NCBI GenBank assembly: GCA_036557665.1
Contig: DATBHG010000017.1
Span: 62,001 to 126,000, forward strand
Source: VAZQ01 sp036557665
GTDB taxonomy: Bacteria > Pseudomonadota > Alphaproteobacteria > Rhizobiales > Xanthobacteraceae
Length of the DNA: 64,000 nt
Direction: 5' to 3'
The notes beneath the pieces are model-generated. The model was not told where the DNA came from and made no database searches. It saw nothing but the letters and a program-made list of their open reading frames with translations. The first letter of the stretch is position 1. Every line of letters starts with the position of its first letter. A program made the translations under genes and the position numbers. Shown here one piece after another: positions 10,381 through 19,431 of the stretch.

Positions 10381-11622
10381 ATGCACCCGGCCTCGACCAA
10401 CGGTGCGTACGACGTAAGCCGCGTCCGCGAGGATTTCCCGATTCTCGCCACGCGCGTCTATGACAAGCCGCTCGTTTATCTGGACAATGCCGCCTCCGCG
10501 CAGAAGCCCAATGCGGTGCTCGACCGAATACAACATGCCTATACTGCGGAATACGCCAATGTGCACCGCGGCCTGCATTATCTTGCCAATGCTGCCACCG
10601 AAGCCTACGAGAACGCACGCGAGAAAGTGCGGGCGTTTGTCAATGCAGCGCGGCCGGAAGAGATCGTCTTCACCCGCAACGCCACCGAGGCGATCAACCT
10701 GGTAGCCTATACGTTCGGCCGCGAGCGCATCCGGGCAGGTGACGAGATTGTGCTTTCCATCATGGAGCACCACTCGAACGTGGTGCCTTGGCACTTCCTG
10801 CGCGAGCGGCAAGGCGCGGTGATCAAATGGGCCCCGGTGGACGACGAGGGCAATTTCCTCCTCGACGAGTTCGAGCGCCTGCTCGGCGAGCGCACCAGGA
10901 TGGTTGCCATCACTCACATGTCGAACATGCTCGGCACCGTGGTCCCGGTGAAGGAGGTGGTTCGGCGCGCGCACGCGCGCGGCATCCCCGTCCTGCTCGA
11001 CGGCGCGCAGGCGGGCGTTCATCTCGATGTCGACGTGCAGGACATCGGCTGCGACTTTTACGTTCTGACCGGGCACAAGCTGTACGGTCCGAGCGGGATC
11101 GGCGCGCTCTACGGCAAATACGAGCACCTTGCCGCCATGCCGCCGTTCAACGGCGGCGGCGAGATGATCCGGGAAGTGTTCGAGGACCGGGTCATCTATG
11201 GCGAGCCGCCCCACAAGTTCGAGGCTGGCACGCCATCCATCGTGCAGGCGATCGGCCTCGGCGCTGCGATCGACTACGTCAATTCCATCGGCAAGTCGCG
11301 CATCAGATCGCACGAAGCCTCGTTGCTGAAATATGCAACAGAACGGCTGCGCGGGATCAATGCTTTGCGGATTTTCGGGACTGCACGCGAAAAAGGGCCT
11401 ATCATCTCGTTCGAGGTCACCGGCGCCCATCCCCACGATGTGGCCACCATCATCGACCGTGCCGGGGTCGCCGTTCGTGCCGGCACCCATTGCGTCATGC
11501 CGCTTCTTGCGCGTTTCGGAGTGAGCGCGACCTGCCGAGCCTCGCTGGCGCTCTACAACACGCGTGAGGAGATCGACTCTCTGGCGCAGGCACTGATCAA
11601 AGCTCGGGAGTTCTTCACATGA
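10381..11622 (+). CDS. sufS: Cysteine desulfurase SufS (class II)
   Basis: PLP-dependent cysteine desulfurase/selenocysteine lyase. The 413-aa protein (counted from ATG 10381) has Lys233 in the PLP motif LTGHKLYGPSG and the active-site Cys371 in RAGTHCVMPLL, the short-loop class II arrangement. A GTG at 10375 is an alternative start; AGGG at 10367-10370 is better spaced from the ATG. Class II enzymes normally need SufE or SufU as sulfur acceptor, and neither is encoded in this window. The TGA overlaps the ATG of sufT (ATGA), so the two are probably translationally coupled. Confidence 0.97.
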   Translation: MHPASTNGAYDVSRVREDFPILATRVYDKPLVYLDNAASAQKPNAVLDRIQHAYTAEYANVHRGLHYLANAATEAYENAREKVRAFVNAARPEEIVFTRNATEAINLVAYTFGRERIRAGDEIVLSIMEHHSNVVPWHFLRERQGAVIKWAPVDDEGNFLLDEFERLLGERTRMVAITHMSNMLGTVVPVKEVVRRAHARGIPVLLDGAQAGVHLDVDVQDIGCDFYVLTGHKLYGPSGIGALYGKYEHLAAMPPFNGGGEMIREVFEDRVIYGEPPHKFEAGTPSIVQAIGLGAAIDYVNSIGKSRIRSHEASLLKYATERLRGINALRIFGTAREKGPIISFEVTGAHPHDVATIIDRAGVAVRAGTHCVMPLLARFGVSATCRASLALYNTREEIDSLAQALIKAREFFT

Positions 11623-12053
11623 CGGATGATGTGAATGCTGCCCCCGATCCGCCGATCGGCGACGCCGGGAGGCAGAGTGCGCCGGAGGGCATGGAAGCGC
11701 AGACGACGAGCGCGCCAAGCGGCGCTTGTCCCCTTCCCGATGGCGAGCTGGCACGATTGACGGACGACATCATCGCCGCGCTCAAGACCGTGTACGATCC
11801 CGAGATTCCCTCCGACATCTACGAGCTCGGCCTGATCTACAAGATCGACATTGCCGATGACCGGGCGGTCGCGATCGAGATGACGCTGACGACTCCCAAT
11901 TGTCCGTCCGCGCAGGAGCTGCCGACCATGGTGGAGAATGCCGTGTCGAGCGTTCCGGGGGTGCGAGAGGTCAAGCTGGAGATTGTTTGGGATCCGCCTT
12001 GGGATCCGAGCCGGATGTCCGACGAGGCGCGAGGCGTCCTGAACATGTGGTGA
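11619..12053 (+). CDS. sufT: Fe-S maturation protein SufT (DUF59/MIP18 family)
   Basis: Small DUF59 protein that helps mature Fe-S proteins. After an N-terminal Pro/Ala-rich extension of about 40 residues come the diagnostic motifs: YDPEIPSDIYELGLIY and the cysteine motif TTPNCPSAQELP. It is 144 aa, starts within the sufS stop codon (ATGA), and is the last recognisable suf gene. In many Hyphomicrobiales the operon continues with sufA; here it does not, and a crotonase gene follows after about 100 bases. Confidence 0.95.
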   Translation: MTDDVNAAPDPPIGDAGRQSAPEGMEAQTTSAPSGACPLPDGELARLTDDIIAALKTVYDPEIPSDIYELGLIYKIDIADDRAVAIEMTLTTPNCPSAQELPTMVENAVSSVPGVREVKLEIVWDPPWDPSRMSDEARGVLNMW

Positions 12054-12157
12054 TCGGAGCGGCAAGTCTTGCCGGACGTGGCAGTTGCAGCAATTATCAA
12101 GAGGCCCATGCGACTTGAGGTGGAAGGCGCCTCGTGCCGGGTAGATAGGGGCTGTGG

Positions 12158-12958
12158 GTGAGTGCCACTTTTGCCGATTCGCGTCTTGCCGTTCTCGACG
12201 GCTTTCGCGTGGAGATCGATCCGGAGCGGGAGCGGGCCGATGTCGTTCTCGATCGACCGCCGTTCAACATCGTATCGATGCCCCAGCGCGATCAGCTTCG
12301 CCTTGTCTTCGAGGCGCTGGAGGAGGATGGGCGCGTTCGCATCATCGTATTGCGAGCAGCCGGCGAGCATTTTTCCAGCGGCGGCAATATCAAGGGATTC
12401 CTGGAGGCAACGCCTGAGCACGTTTCCAAGCTCGCGTGGAACATTGCCGCGCCGGCGCGCTGTGCAAAGCCGGTCATCGCCGCCAGTCGGGGCTATTGCT
12501 TCGGCGTCGGCTTTGAGCTTTCACTCGCTTGCGATTTTCGCATCGTGTCGGAAACCTGCCTCTATGCGCTGCCGGAGCAGCGGCTCGGTCAAATTCCCGG
12601 CTCGGGCGGGTCAGCGCGGCTGCAGAAGATCATCGGGATAGCGCGTACCAAGGATGTCGTCATGCGCTCGCGGCGCATCTCCGCGCGGCAGGCTCGCGAT
12701 TGGGGGCTCGCAACCGAATGCGTGCCGGACGCCGAGCTGGATAGCGCGACCGACGCCCTGGTCGATGAGTTGCGCACGTTCTCACCACTCGCCCAGCGCA
12801 CGGCGAAAAAGCTCTTGAACGACACCGAGGACTCGTCGCTGTCGGTCGCAATCGAGCTGGAAGGTCACTGCTACAGCCGTCTGCGCCAGTCGGACGACTT
12901 CCGTGAAGGCGTGGAGGCGTTTCACGCCAAGCGCCCGCCCAAGTTCAGAGGAGCCTGA
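12158..12958 (+). CDS. Enoyl-CoA hydratase/isomerase (crotonase) family protein
   Basis: A 266-aa crotonase-fold protein, probably acting on a CoA thioester in the cytoplasm. Visible features are the oxyanion-hole strand with SSGGNIKGF, the second one in SRGYCFGVGFELSLACDFRI, and a catalytic Glu in LPEQRLGQIPGSGGSARL. The position of the second classical hydratase glutamate appears to be Asp (in TKDVVM), so it may not be a simple hydratase. The start is GTG 12158. The stop lies only 10 bases before the following molybdoenzyme gene, suggesting co-transcription. The substrate cannot be named. Confidence 0.85.
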   Translation: MSATFADSRLAVLDGFRVEIDPERERADVVLDRPPFNIVSMPQRDQLRLVFEALEEDGRVRIIVLRAAGEHFSSGGNIKGFLEATPEHVSKLAWNIAAPARCAKPVIAASRGYCFGVGFELSLACDFRIVSETCLYALPEQRLGQIPGSGGSARLQKIIGIARTKDVVMRSRRISARQARDWGLATECVPDAELDSATDALVDELRTFSPLAQRTAKKLLNDTEDSSLSVAIELEGHCYSRLRQSDDFREGVEAFHAKRPPKFRGA

Positions 12959-12968
12959 AGGAGCCATC

Positions 12969-15263
12969 ATGAATGTCGCACGTGTCCCTACCCTCGCTCA
13001 CTGGGGCGCCTACACCGCCTTGGTCGAGAACGGCCGAGTTGTCGGTTGCGAGCCGTTCCCGCGCGATCCGGCCCCCTCGCGCATGCTCGAGGCTATCCCT
13101 GCGATGGTGCACTCGGATTTGCGCATAGCGCGGCCTGCCATTCGGGAGGGATGGCGCGACGGTAAGGAACGTACCGGCAATGACCGCTATTGCGAAGTGT
13201 CGTGGGACGAGGCGCTCTCGACGGTCGCCGACGAGCTTGCGCGCGTTCGCGATCGGTTCGGCCACCCTGCGATCCTCGGCGGCTCCTACGGCTGGTCATC
13301 GGCCGGCCGTGTGCATCACGCCCGCAGCCTGCTGCGGCGATTCCTTTTTCTCGGCGGCGGTTGCGTCGACCAGGTTGCCAACTACAGCTTCGGCGCGGCG
13401 CAGTATGTCTTGCCCCGCGTCATCGGCACCTTCCAGCCGGTGGTTGGCGACATCACCGACTGGTCGTCCATCGTCAAGCATGCCCGGCTTGTCCTCGCGT
13501 TCGGTGGCCTGGCCCTCAAGAATGCCCAGGTCACCTCGGGCGGCGCCGGAGTGCACAGCCTGGAGACTTGGCTGCGGCGGGCGAAAGACGCCGGCATCGA
13601 GTTCGTCTCCATAAGTCCGCTTCGGTCCGACGCACCGGAGTTTCTCGGCGCCCAATGGGTGCCGATCCGGCCCAATACCGATACGGCGCTCATGCTGGCC
13701 ATGGGGCACTTCCTGCTGGCGCAAGAGCGCTACGATGCGCAGTTCATCTCGCGCTTTTGCACCGGGTTCGAGCAGTTCCGTCGCTACCTGCTCGGACTCG
13801 ACGATGGGATCGAGAAGAACGCGGAGTGGGCGGCGGCAATCACCGGGGTGCCCGCCGACACGATCCGCTCGCTTGCCGACCGTGCAGCGGCGGCGCCGAC
13901 CATGATCACTTGTGCCTGGTCGTTGCAGCGTGCGCACCACGGCGAGCAGCCTTATTGGGCCTCCATCGTCCTAGCGGCGATGCTGGGCGGCATCGGTCTG
14001 CCGGGGACCGGCTTCTCGTTCGGACACGGCTCGACCAACGGCATCGGTGTGCCACGCATGGACATTGCCGGTCCTGAGCTTCCTTTGCCGCTCAACCCGG
14101 CGCGCTCAATGATCCCGGTGGCGCGCATCGCCGACATGCTGCTCGCTCCCGGGCAGAGCTATGAATTCAACGGCCGCCGATACACCTATCCCGACGTTCA
14201 GCTGATCTATTGGGCGGGCGGCAATCCATTCCATCATCATCAGGATCTCAACCGCTTGCGCCGCGCCTGGCAGAAGCCCCAGACCGTCGTCGTCCACGAC
14301 ACCTGGTGGACGCCGACGGCGCGGCATGCCGATATCGTCCTTCCCGCCACGACGACGCTCGAGCGCAACGACGTCGGCGGCTCGTCGCGCGACAATTTCG
14401 TGCTTGCCATGCGTCGCGCCATCGATCCCGTTGGCGGCGCATGGAACGACTTTGATATTTTCCGCGCCTTGGCGCAGCGCCTTGGCTATGAGAGCGCCTT
14501 CACCGAGGAGCGCGACGAGATGGGCTGGTGCCAGATGGTCTATGACCAGGTGCGCACCAGCGCCGCAGCCAAGGGCGTAGAGCTGCCCGGCTTCCAGCAG
14601 TTCTGGGCGGAAGGCTTCATCGAGTTGCCGCCCCCCGAGCGCGATTATGTCCTGTTTGAGAATTTCCGTCGCGATCCGGAACGCCACCCGCTCAAGACCC
14701 CATCCGGGCGCATCGAGATCGCCTCCGATACGGTCGCCGGCTTTGCATATGCGGATTGCCCGCCGCATCCCACCTGGATTCCGCCGACGGAATGGCTCGG
14801 GAGCCCCTCGGCGCGGCGCTGGCCGCTCCACCTCGTTACCCACCAGCCGGCAAGCCGTCTGCACAGCCAGATGGATCCGGGGCCGGTCTCGCGCGCCCAC
14901 AAGGTTGCCGAACGCGAGCCTGTCCGCATCAGCCCGGCTGACGCGGCGCAGCGCGGCATCCGCGCTGGCGACATCGTGCGCCTCTTCAACGAGCGCGGGG
15001 CATGTCTTGCCGGAGCGCGCATCGATCCCGACGTGATGCCGGGGGTCGCTGTCATGGCGACCGGGGCATGGTTCGACCCGCCGCAGGCGAGCGGCGAGCC
15101 CGAGCGCCACGGCAACCCCAATGTGCTTACCCTCGATATCGGAACCTCGCCGCTGGCGCAGGGTCCGAGCGCGTTGACTGCGCTCGTGGAGATCGAGCGG
15201 TGGGAGGGGCCGGCCCCCGCCATTCGCGTGTTCGCGCCGCCGGAGCTTGCCGCAACCGCCTAG
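12969..15263 (+). CDS. Molybdopterin S/N-oxide reductase, BisC/DMSO reductase type
   Basis: A 764-aa type III member of the DMSO reductase family using bis-MGD molybdenum. There is no N-terminal Cys cluster motif and no twin-arginine signal, so it is probably a cytoplasmic single-subunit enzyme like biotin sulfoxide reductase. The active-site Tyr107-Gly-Trp109 (SYGWSSAGR) and the Mo ligand Ser140 in NYSFGAAQ sit exactly 31 residues apart after the Trp, as in Rhodobacter DMSO reductase (Trp116/Ser147). The C-terminal molydopterin dinucleotide-binding domain is present (THQPASRLHSQMDPG). ATG 12969 has AGGAG upstream. Likely role: reduction of a sulfoxide or N-oxide such as methionine or biotin sulfoxide; the exact substrate is not visible. 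Confidence 0.9.
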   Translation: MNVARVPTLAHWGAYTALVENGRVVGCEPFPRDPAPSRMLEAIPAMVHSDLRIARPAIREGWRDGKERTGNDRYCEVSWDEALSTVADELARVRDRFGHPAILGGSYGWSSAGRVHHARSLLRRFLFLGGGCVDQVANYSFGAAQYVLPRVIGTFQPVVGDITDWSSIVKHARLVLAFGGLALKNAQVTSGGAGVHSLETWLRRAKDAGIEFVSISPLRSDAPEFLGAQWVPIRPNTDTALMLAMGHFLLAQERYDAQFISRFCTGFEQFRRYLLGLDDGIEKNAEWAAAITGVPADTIRSLADRAAAAPTMITCAWSLQRAHHGEQPYWASIVLAAMLGGIGLPGTGFSFGHGSTNGIGVPRMDIAGPELPLPLNPARSMIPVARIADMLLAPGQSYEFNGRRYTYPDVQLIYWAGGNPFHHHQDLNRLRRAWQKPQTVVVHDTWWTPTARHADIVLPATTTLERNDVGGSSRDNFVLAMRRAIDPVGGAWNDFDIFRALAQRLGYESAFTEERDEMGWCQMVYDQVRTSAAAKGVELPGFQQFWAEGFIELPPPERDYVLFENFRRDPERHPLKTPSGRIEIASDTVAGFAYADCPPHPTWIPPTEWLGSPSARRWPLHLVTHQPASRLHSQMDPGPVSRAHKVAEREPVRISPADAAQRGIRAGDIVRLFNERGACLAGARIDPDVMPGVAVMATGAWFDPPQASGEPERHGNPNVLTLDIGTSPLAQGPSALTALVEIERWEGPAPAIRVFAPPELAATA

Positions 15264-15281
15264 GCAACCGCTGCCCAGTCG

Positions 15282-16319
15282 GTGCAAGTGAGGATTCTCC
15301 TTACCGCCGATCCCTTCCTGCCGGTCCCTCCGCGGTTGTACGGAGGAATCGAACGGGTCATTGCGACGCTGACCGAGAACCTGCGCGCACGCGGCCATGT
15401 AGTCGGTCTCGTGGCGGTCAAGGGGTCAACCGCGCTGGTGGACCACTTTCGCCCATGGCGGTACGCGAAGCCGGACGACTGGATCGCGCATTCTCAAAAT
15501 GCGGTCTCGTTGATGCAGGCCTGCGGGGAATTCGGACCTTCCGTTATTCATAGCTTCTCGCGCCTGCTTTATCTCGCACCCCTGCAGCTGCGCCGAATTC
15601 CAAAGATCATGTCGTATCAGCGCACCGTAGGTGGCTCGCAGATACGGTTGTGGGCCGCCTTGGCCAGAGGCTCGCTCACGTTCACGGGTTGCAGCGAGTT
15701 CATTGCAAGCATGGGGCGCGCGCATGGGGGTGTGTGGCATGCGATCCCGAACTTCGTCGACACCAGCTTCTACAGGTTCTCTGCAGCGGTGCCTGCGCAG
15801 GCGCCACTGCTGTTTCTCAGTCGCATCGAGGAGATAAAGGGTACTCACCTTGCGATCGACGTCGCGAAGAGGACTGGAAGGCGGCTGCTCATCGCCGGCA
15901 ACCGCGCTGAGAGCGGTGCAGAAGGAGTATATTGGGAGACGCGCATCAAGCCCGAGCTGGGACGCAACGGCATCGAATATGTCGGACCCGTCGATGATCG
16001 TTCCAAACTCCATCTCCTGGAATCGGCGCTCGCCCTGATCGTGCCCATCCAATGGGACGAGCCGTTCGGGATCGTGTTTGCGGAAGCGCTGGCCTGCGGC
16101 ACCCCGGTGATCGCCTGCCCGCGCGGCGCGTTACCCGAAATTGTCCGGCATGGCGTGGACGGCTTTTTGGTCTCCTCCGTGGACGAGGCCTGTCGGGCTG
16201 TCGCGCAAATCGGCAGTATCGATCGCCGCCAGTGCCGCGCGCGCGCAGAATCGGCCTTCTCCGCTTCGGTCGTGACGGGCATATATGAGGCGCTTTATGA
16301 GACGCTGGTCCGAAACTGA
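15282..16319 (+). CDS. Glycosyltransferase family 4
   Basis: A 345-aa GT-B-fold glycosyltransferase. The acceptor-side N-terminal domain opens with VRILLTADPFLPVPPRLYGGIER and the donor-side domain has the family 4 E-x7-E signature in EPFGIVFAEALACGTPVIA. Start codon GTG 15282, with a second GTG at 15288 as an alternative. It begins 18 bases after the reductase but its function fits the polysaccharide cluster that follows. Donor sugar unknown. Confidence 0.88.
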   Translation: MQVRILLTADPFLPVPPRLYGGIERVIATLTENLRARGHVVGLVAVKGSTALVDHFRPWRYAKPDDWIAHSQNAVSLMQACGEFGPSVIHSFSRLLYLAPLQLRRIPKIMSYQRTVGGSQIRLWAALARGSLTFTGCSEFIASMGRAHGGVWHAIPNFVDTSFYRFSAAVPAQAPLLFLSRIEEIKGTHLAIDVAKRTGRRLLIAGNRAESGAEGVYWETRIKPELGRNGIEYVGPVDDRSKLHLLESALALIVPIQWDEPFGIVFAEALACGTPVIACPRGALPEIVRHGVDGFLVSSVDEACRAVAQIGSIDRRQCRARAESAFSASVVTGIYEALYETLVRN

Positions 16320-16408
16320 CCGGAGTGTGCACAGGAGGAGAGTGGTCCAGCATTGGGTGGAACTCGGGCTGTGCAGACGGGAGGTGCACGCGATCACGGC
16401 AGCTTGGG

Positions 16409-17152
16409 TCAGATCCAGCGCTTGTCCGCGCGCAGGGAACTATCTCGGGGGACGAAGATCACATCCGCTTGCCACAATGTGCGATCGAGCGGCCGCCGCG
16501 CAAGCCCACAGATGTCGAACGGCACAAACCCGCGAGCGTTGAGCCAGGCGACCAGCTCAGTCGCCAGCGGTACACCCTTGTAAATGTCGAGCAGGTTGAC
16601 TTCCGCCAGCACCGCTTTGATTTCCTGTAGCGACGCCTTTCCTCCTTTGAGCACTTCAAGCTCGTAGCCTTGCACGTCGAGCTTGAGAAAATCGCAAGAG
16701 TGCCCGTAGTCCGACATTGCCTCGTCAAGCGTCCTTTGTTCGCAGCTGACCGAGGGATGCGTGGCGTGATGCTCCGGGAGCAGCGATGAGGCCGTCTCGG
16801 CGCAGTACAGGCAGACCTGCGGCGCGCTCTTTGCCCCGAGCGCGACCGGATAGACGCGGATCGGGAGAGTCTCGGAGAGCGCGTGAAGCGCCGCGATCAT
16901 ATGCGGCAGCGGTTCAAAGCAGACGATGCGCGCTTGCGGCCATACTTCAAGGCACATAAGGGCAAATTCGCCGCGGTAGGCTCCTACGTCCGCAATAACA
17001 GAGGGGTTGAATCCCTGCTTTTGGAGGCGCATCAAGGCCGAGCGGGTATCCGGAATATCAAACCGCTCAATGAGCCATCGCTTTGCGTAGGCACGAAGAC
17101 GTTTCAGCACTACTTGCTCAAGCGAGAAAAGCCGGGCTCTCGCGTTCGCCAT
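16409..17152 (-). CDS. FkbM family methyltransferase
   Basis: SAM-dependent O-methyltransferase of the FkbM family, of the sort that methylates sugars in surface polysaccharides. Motifs: VIADVGAYRGEFALMC (SAM-binding glycine-rich loop), VCFEPLPHM, and the diagnostic FLKLDVQGYELEVLKGG. 247 aa from ATG 17152; an upstream TTG at 17188 would overlap the stop of the preceding glycosyltransferase and gives 259 aa. It is the downstream member of a two-gene minus-strand unit with the glycosyltransferase and converges with the GT4 gene on the plus strand. Confidence 0.88.
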   Translation of the reverse strand: MANARARLFSLEQVVLKRLRAYAKRWLIERFDIPDTRSALMRLQKQGFNPSVIADVGAYRGEFALMCLEVWPQARIVCFEPLPHMIAALHALSETLPIRVYPVALGAKSAPQVCLYCAETASSLLPEHHATHPSVSCEQRTLDEAMSDYGHSCDFLKLDVQGYELEVLKGGKASLQEIKAVLAEVNLLDIYKGVPLATELVAWLNARGFVPFDICGLARRPLDRTLWQADVIFVPRDSSLRADKRWI

Positions 17153-17184
17153 GACAGAGGGTAAAAACGCGGAACGGGTCTCCG

Positions 17185-18432
17185 TCAAGGATCAGAATTG
17201 GCGTCCTCAGCGCTGAATGACTGCGCGACGACATCCAAAAGAACTGGCTCCTGACGCTCCCAACTAAACACGTTCCGCGCGGTTTCTAGCGCTGTTGCCT
17301 TTGCCATTTGTAATGCTTTAGGGCACCGAATCAACTGATTCAGGGATGCTGCCAATGCATGCGCCTGGCCTACCTTGTAATACGCGATTGCACCCGGCGC
17401 CCTCTCACAGACCTCCCGCTGTCCAGTTGTATCACTCGCGACGACGGCAAGCCCGGCCAGCAGATATTGCAGAATCTTGTTGGTCACAGTGAGTTCCCTG
17501 CTCCGGCAACACGTCAGCTCGCCAGCGAAGCCGATATCATGCTCGGCAATCCGGGACAAAAGCTCGCCACTCGGAACTAAAGGATGGAGAAACATTCTTT
17601 GCTTCCAGGCTTCAGGGATATGACTACGTAGCCAATCGTCGAATCCGGGTGCCGGCGTCCCGCGAAGGTGAATCTCGATCTCGCGATCCAACCTCGGCAA
17701 TGCGGCGAGCAAGTCCTCCAATCCTCGCCCTGGCCCGAGCGTTTGCGAGAACCAATGGACTGAAGGAATGGCCAGATTTCGCCTGTCTTTATGAACACCA
17801 TCGATCGCGTTTCGATCTGTCCAACGAAACGCATTGTAAATGACTATGGGAGCTCGACAGCGATACTCGTCTGCCAATGCTTGCCGCATCGACCATGAGG
17901 GACAGGAGGTAAAGGCGGATCGCCCCAGCGCTGCCTGCTCCAGGGAGCGAAGCAGGCGAAGCGGTTTTTGCCGGGGCGCGTCCGGCGGCAGGTCTTCGGA
18001 GAACCAGTCAGCAAAATCCACAGAAACTCTTTTTCTCGCCTCGAGCAATTCAACAGCGATGGCCAGGGCAGGCTCGTAGTGGGCAATATAGAGATCGGCT
18101 GACCTGGCCAGAGCGGACGCTCGAAGCTCGGAATAGAAATAAGCCAGTTGCCACGGGTTCTCCCAATTGAGAAATTCAGCAGCCATCATGCCGAGCTTTC
18201 TGCGCACTCGCGTCGCAGTCCTTCGTGCGCGATGTTTCGTCGTGTCCACCACCGGGGTAAACGTAAACGGTGCAGCAGCCACTATCTCCTCGTCGCGCAC
18301 TTTCAGAAGACAATCCGTCCATGCGCCCAATACCTCCACCCTGTAACCGTTTCGCGCCAGCGTCTCGGCTGAGTGCAAGGCTCGCGGGTTGTGACAGAGA
18401 TGGCTGCCGGTCAAAATGACAATAGAGCGCAT
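17185..18432 (-). CDS. Glycosyltransferase (GT4-like)
   Basis: A GT-B type glycosyltransferase of about 415 aa. The N-terminal Rossmann domain begins MRSIVILTGSHLCHNPRAL; the C-terminal donor domain has VHWFSQTLGPGRGLEDLLAAL and NKILQYLLAGLAVVASDTTGQ, where the usual GT4 Glu motif is replaced by a weaker sequence. I start it at ATG 18432 rather than the TTG at 18462, because homology and the first beta strand begin there. Stop codon is next to the methyltransferase start. Probably adds one sugar of a surface glycan. Confidence 0.82.
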   Translation of the reverse strand: MRSIVILTGSHLCHNPRALHSAETLARNGYRVEVLGAWTDCLLKVRDEEIVAAAPFTFTPVVDTTKHRARRTATRVRRKLGMMAAEFLNWENPWQLAYFYSELRASALARSADLYIAHYEPALAIAVELLEARKRVSVDFADWFSEDLPPDAPRQKPLRLLRSLEQAALGRSAFTSCPSWSMRQALADEYRCRAPIVIYNAFRWTDRNAIDGVHKDRRNLAIPSVHWFSQTLGPGRGLEDLLAALPRLDREIEIHLRGTPAPGFDDWLRSHIPEAWKQRMFLHPLVPSGELLSRIAEHDIGFAGELTCCRSRELTVTNKILQYLLAGLAVVASDTTGQREVCERAPGAIAYYKVGQAHALAASLNQLIRCPKALQMAKATALETARNVFSWERQEPVLLDVVAQSFSAEDANSDP

Positions 18433-18560
18433 CGGGCTTGTCTCGGCCAGGGACAACGTCAACGCGGAGGGTTGCCCAAACTCTGCTCGGCAGCGCGCGG
18501 GAGGCTGGACATGACCTTTACCGGCGAGCGGCTCGATGGAAACACGAAAGCAATCTCATC

Positions 18561-19295
18561 CTAGCGCTTCGCTTCGAAATAAAGCGAATAAGGTCGGTGC
18601 AGCTCGCGATCGATGGGACCGCCGGGAAACGTGCCCTGTCGCCATGACGTCCGCATCACGTCGCGGAACCCTGTCTCACTTAAAACGAGGCCGAGTGTTT
18701 CGGCATCATAGCCACCGTAATGCTCCGCCTCTTGCAGAAAAACATGATTGAGGGCCTCCATTTTCGTCCGAAACACCTGCTCGGGAGCGACGCCTCCACA
18801 TGAAACACGGTTCAAGTCATCCCATCCGGCTGCCGAATATGCTCTCACATAAAGCTCTGCATCCGGCACGACGATTCTCAAGATGCCGCCTTCCTGAAGA
18901 CAGCGGCGACACTCACTCAGAAAGCGAGGCCGTTCATCCTTGGGGGCCAGATGCTCGAAAAAATGCTCGACGTGAATTCCCTCGCAGGATCGGTTGGCCA
19001 ATGGCAACCGCGAGCGACAGTCAGCAGGGAGCGTGACTTGATCATACCGGAACAAGTCGAGATTTACCCAATCTGACCGGCCAAACGGTCCGCACCCGAT
19101 ATTCGCCCTGATATTTCGTCTCCCGCTCAATTCTTTGATGGTAGCGCGATAGCCTGGATGGAGGTAATGGCACGCCCGTACTCGGATGGCGTTCAATTCG
19201 AGCCTCAGATGATTGAAGACGTGGCTGTTTACAGGCAGCTTTGGTATGAGCCATCTGCCTATCTTTTGTTTCAGACTGGCGCGATCGGTTTCCAT
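18561..19295 (-). CDS. SAM-dependent methyltransferase (class I)
   Basis: A 244-aa class I methyltransferase. Motif I appears as RANIGCGPFGRSDWVNLDL, motif II region as GIHVEHFFEHL, and post-motif III as CLQEGGILRIVVPDAELY. This is the predicted-SAM-methyltransferase type often found in lipopolysaccharide and exopolysaccharide clusters. It starts on the minus strand, divergent from the glycosyltransferase at 19432, with a 136-base shared upstream region. About 100 bases separate it from the next minus-strand gene. Acceptor unknown. Confidence 0.85.
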   Translation of the reverse strand: METDRASLKQKIGRWLIPKLPVNSHVFNHLRLELNAIRVRACHYLHPGYRATIKELSGRRNIRANIGCGPFGRSDWVNLDLFRYDQVTLPADCRSRLPLANRSCEGIHVEHFFEHLAPKDERPRFLSECRRCLQEGGILRIVVPDAELYVRAYSAAGWDDLNRVSCGGVAPEQVFRTKMEALNHVFLQEAEHYGGYDAETLGLVLSETGFRDVMRTSWRQGTFPGGPIDRELHRPYSLYFEAKR

Positions 19296-19431
19296 GTTAG
19301 CTTGCTCAAGACCTGCAGAAGGCCAAAACTCGCCTTTTAGCGGGTTGCCATTCCCGCGGGAACCTCCAACTCTCCTGTTGGATGGTGATACTGGGCGGCG
19401 GCTTTAACTGGGCTGGGTCGTCGCTCGAAAC

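Noticed and set aside
12060..12074. Short hairpin after sufT (CGGCAA/TTGCCG) as a terminator
   Set aside because: Only six base pairs and no following U tract; too weak to call.
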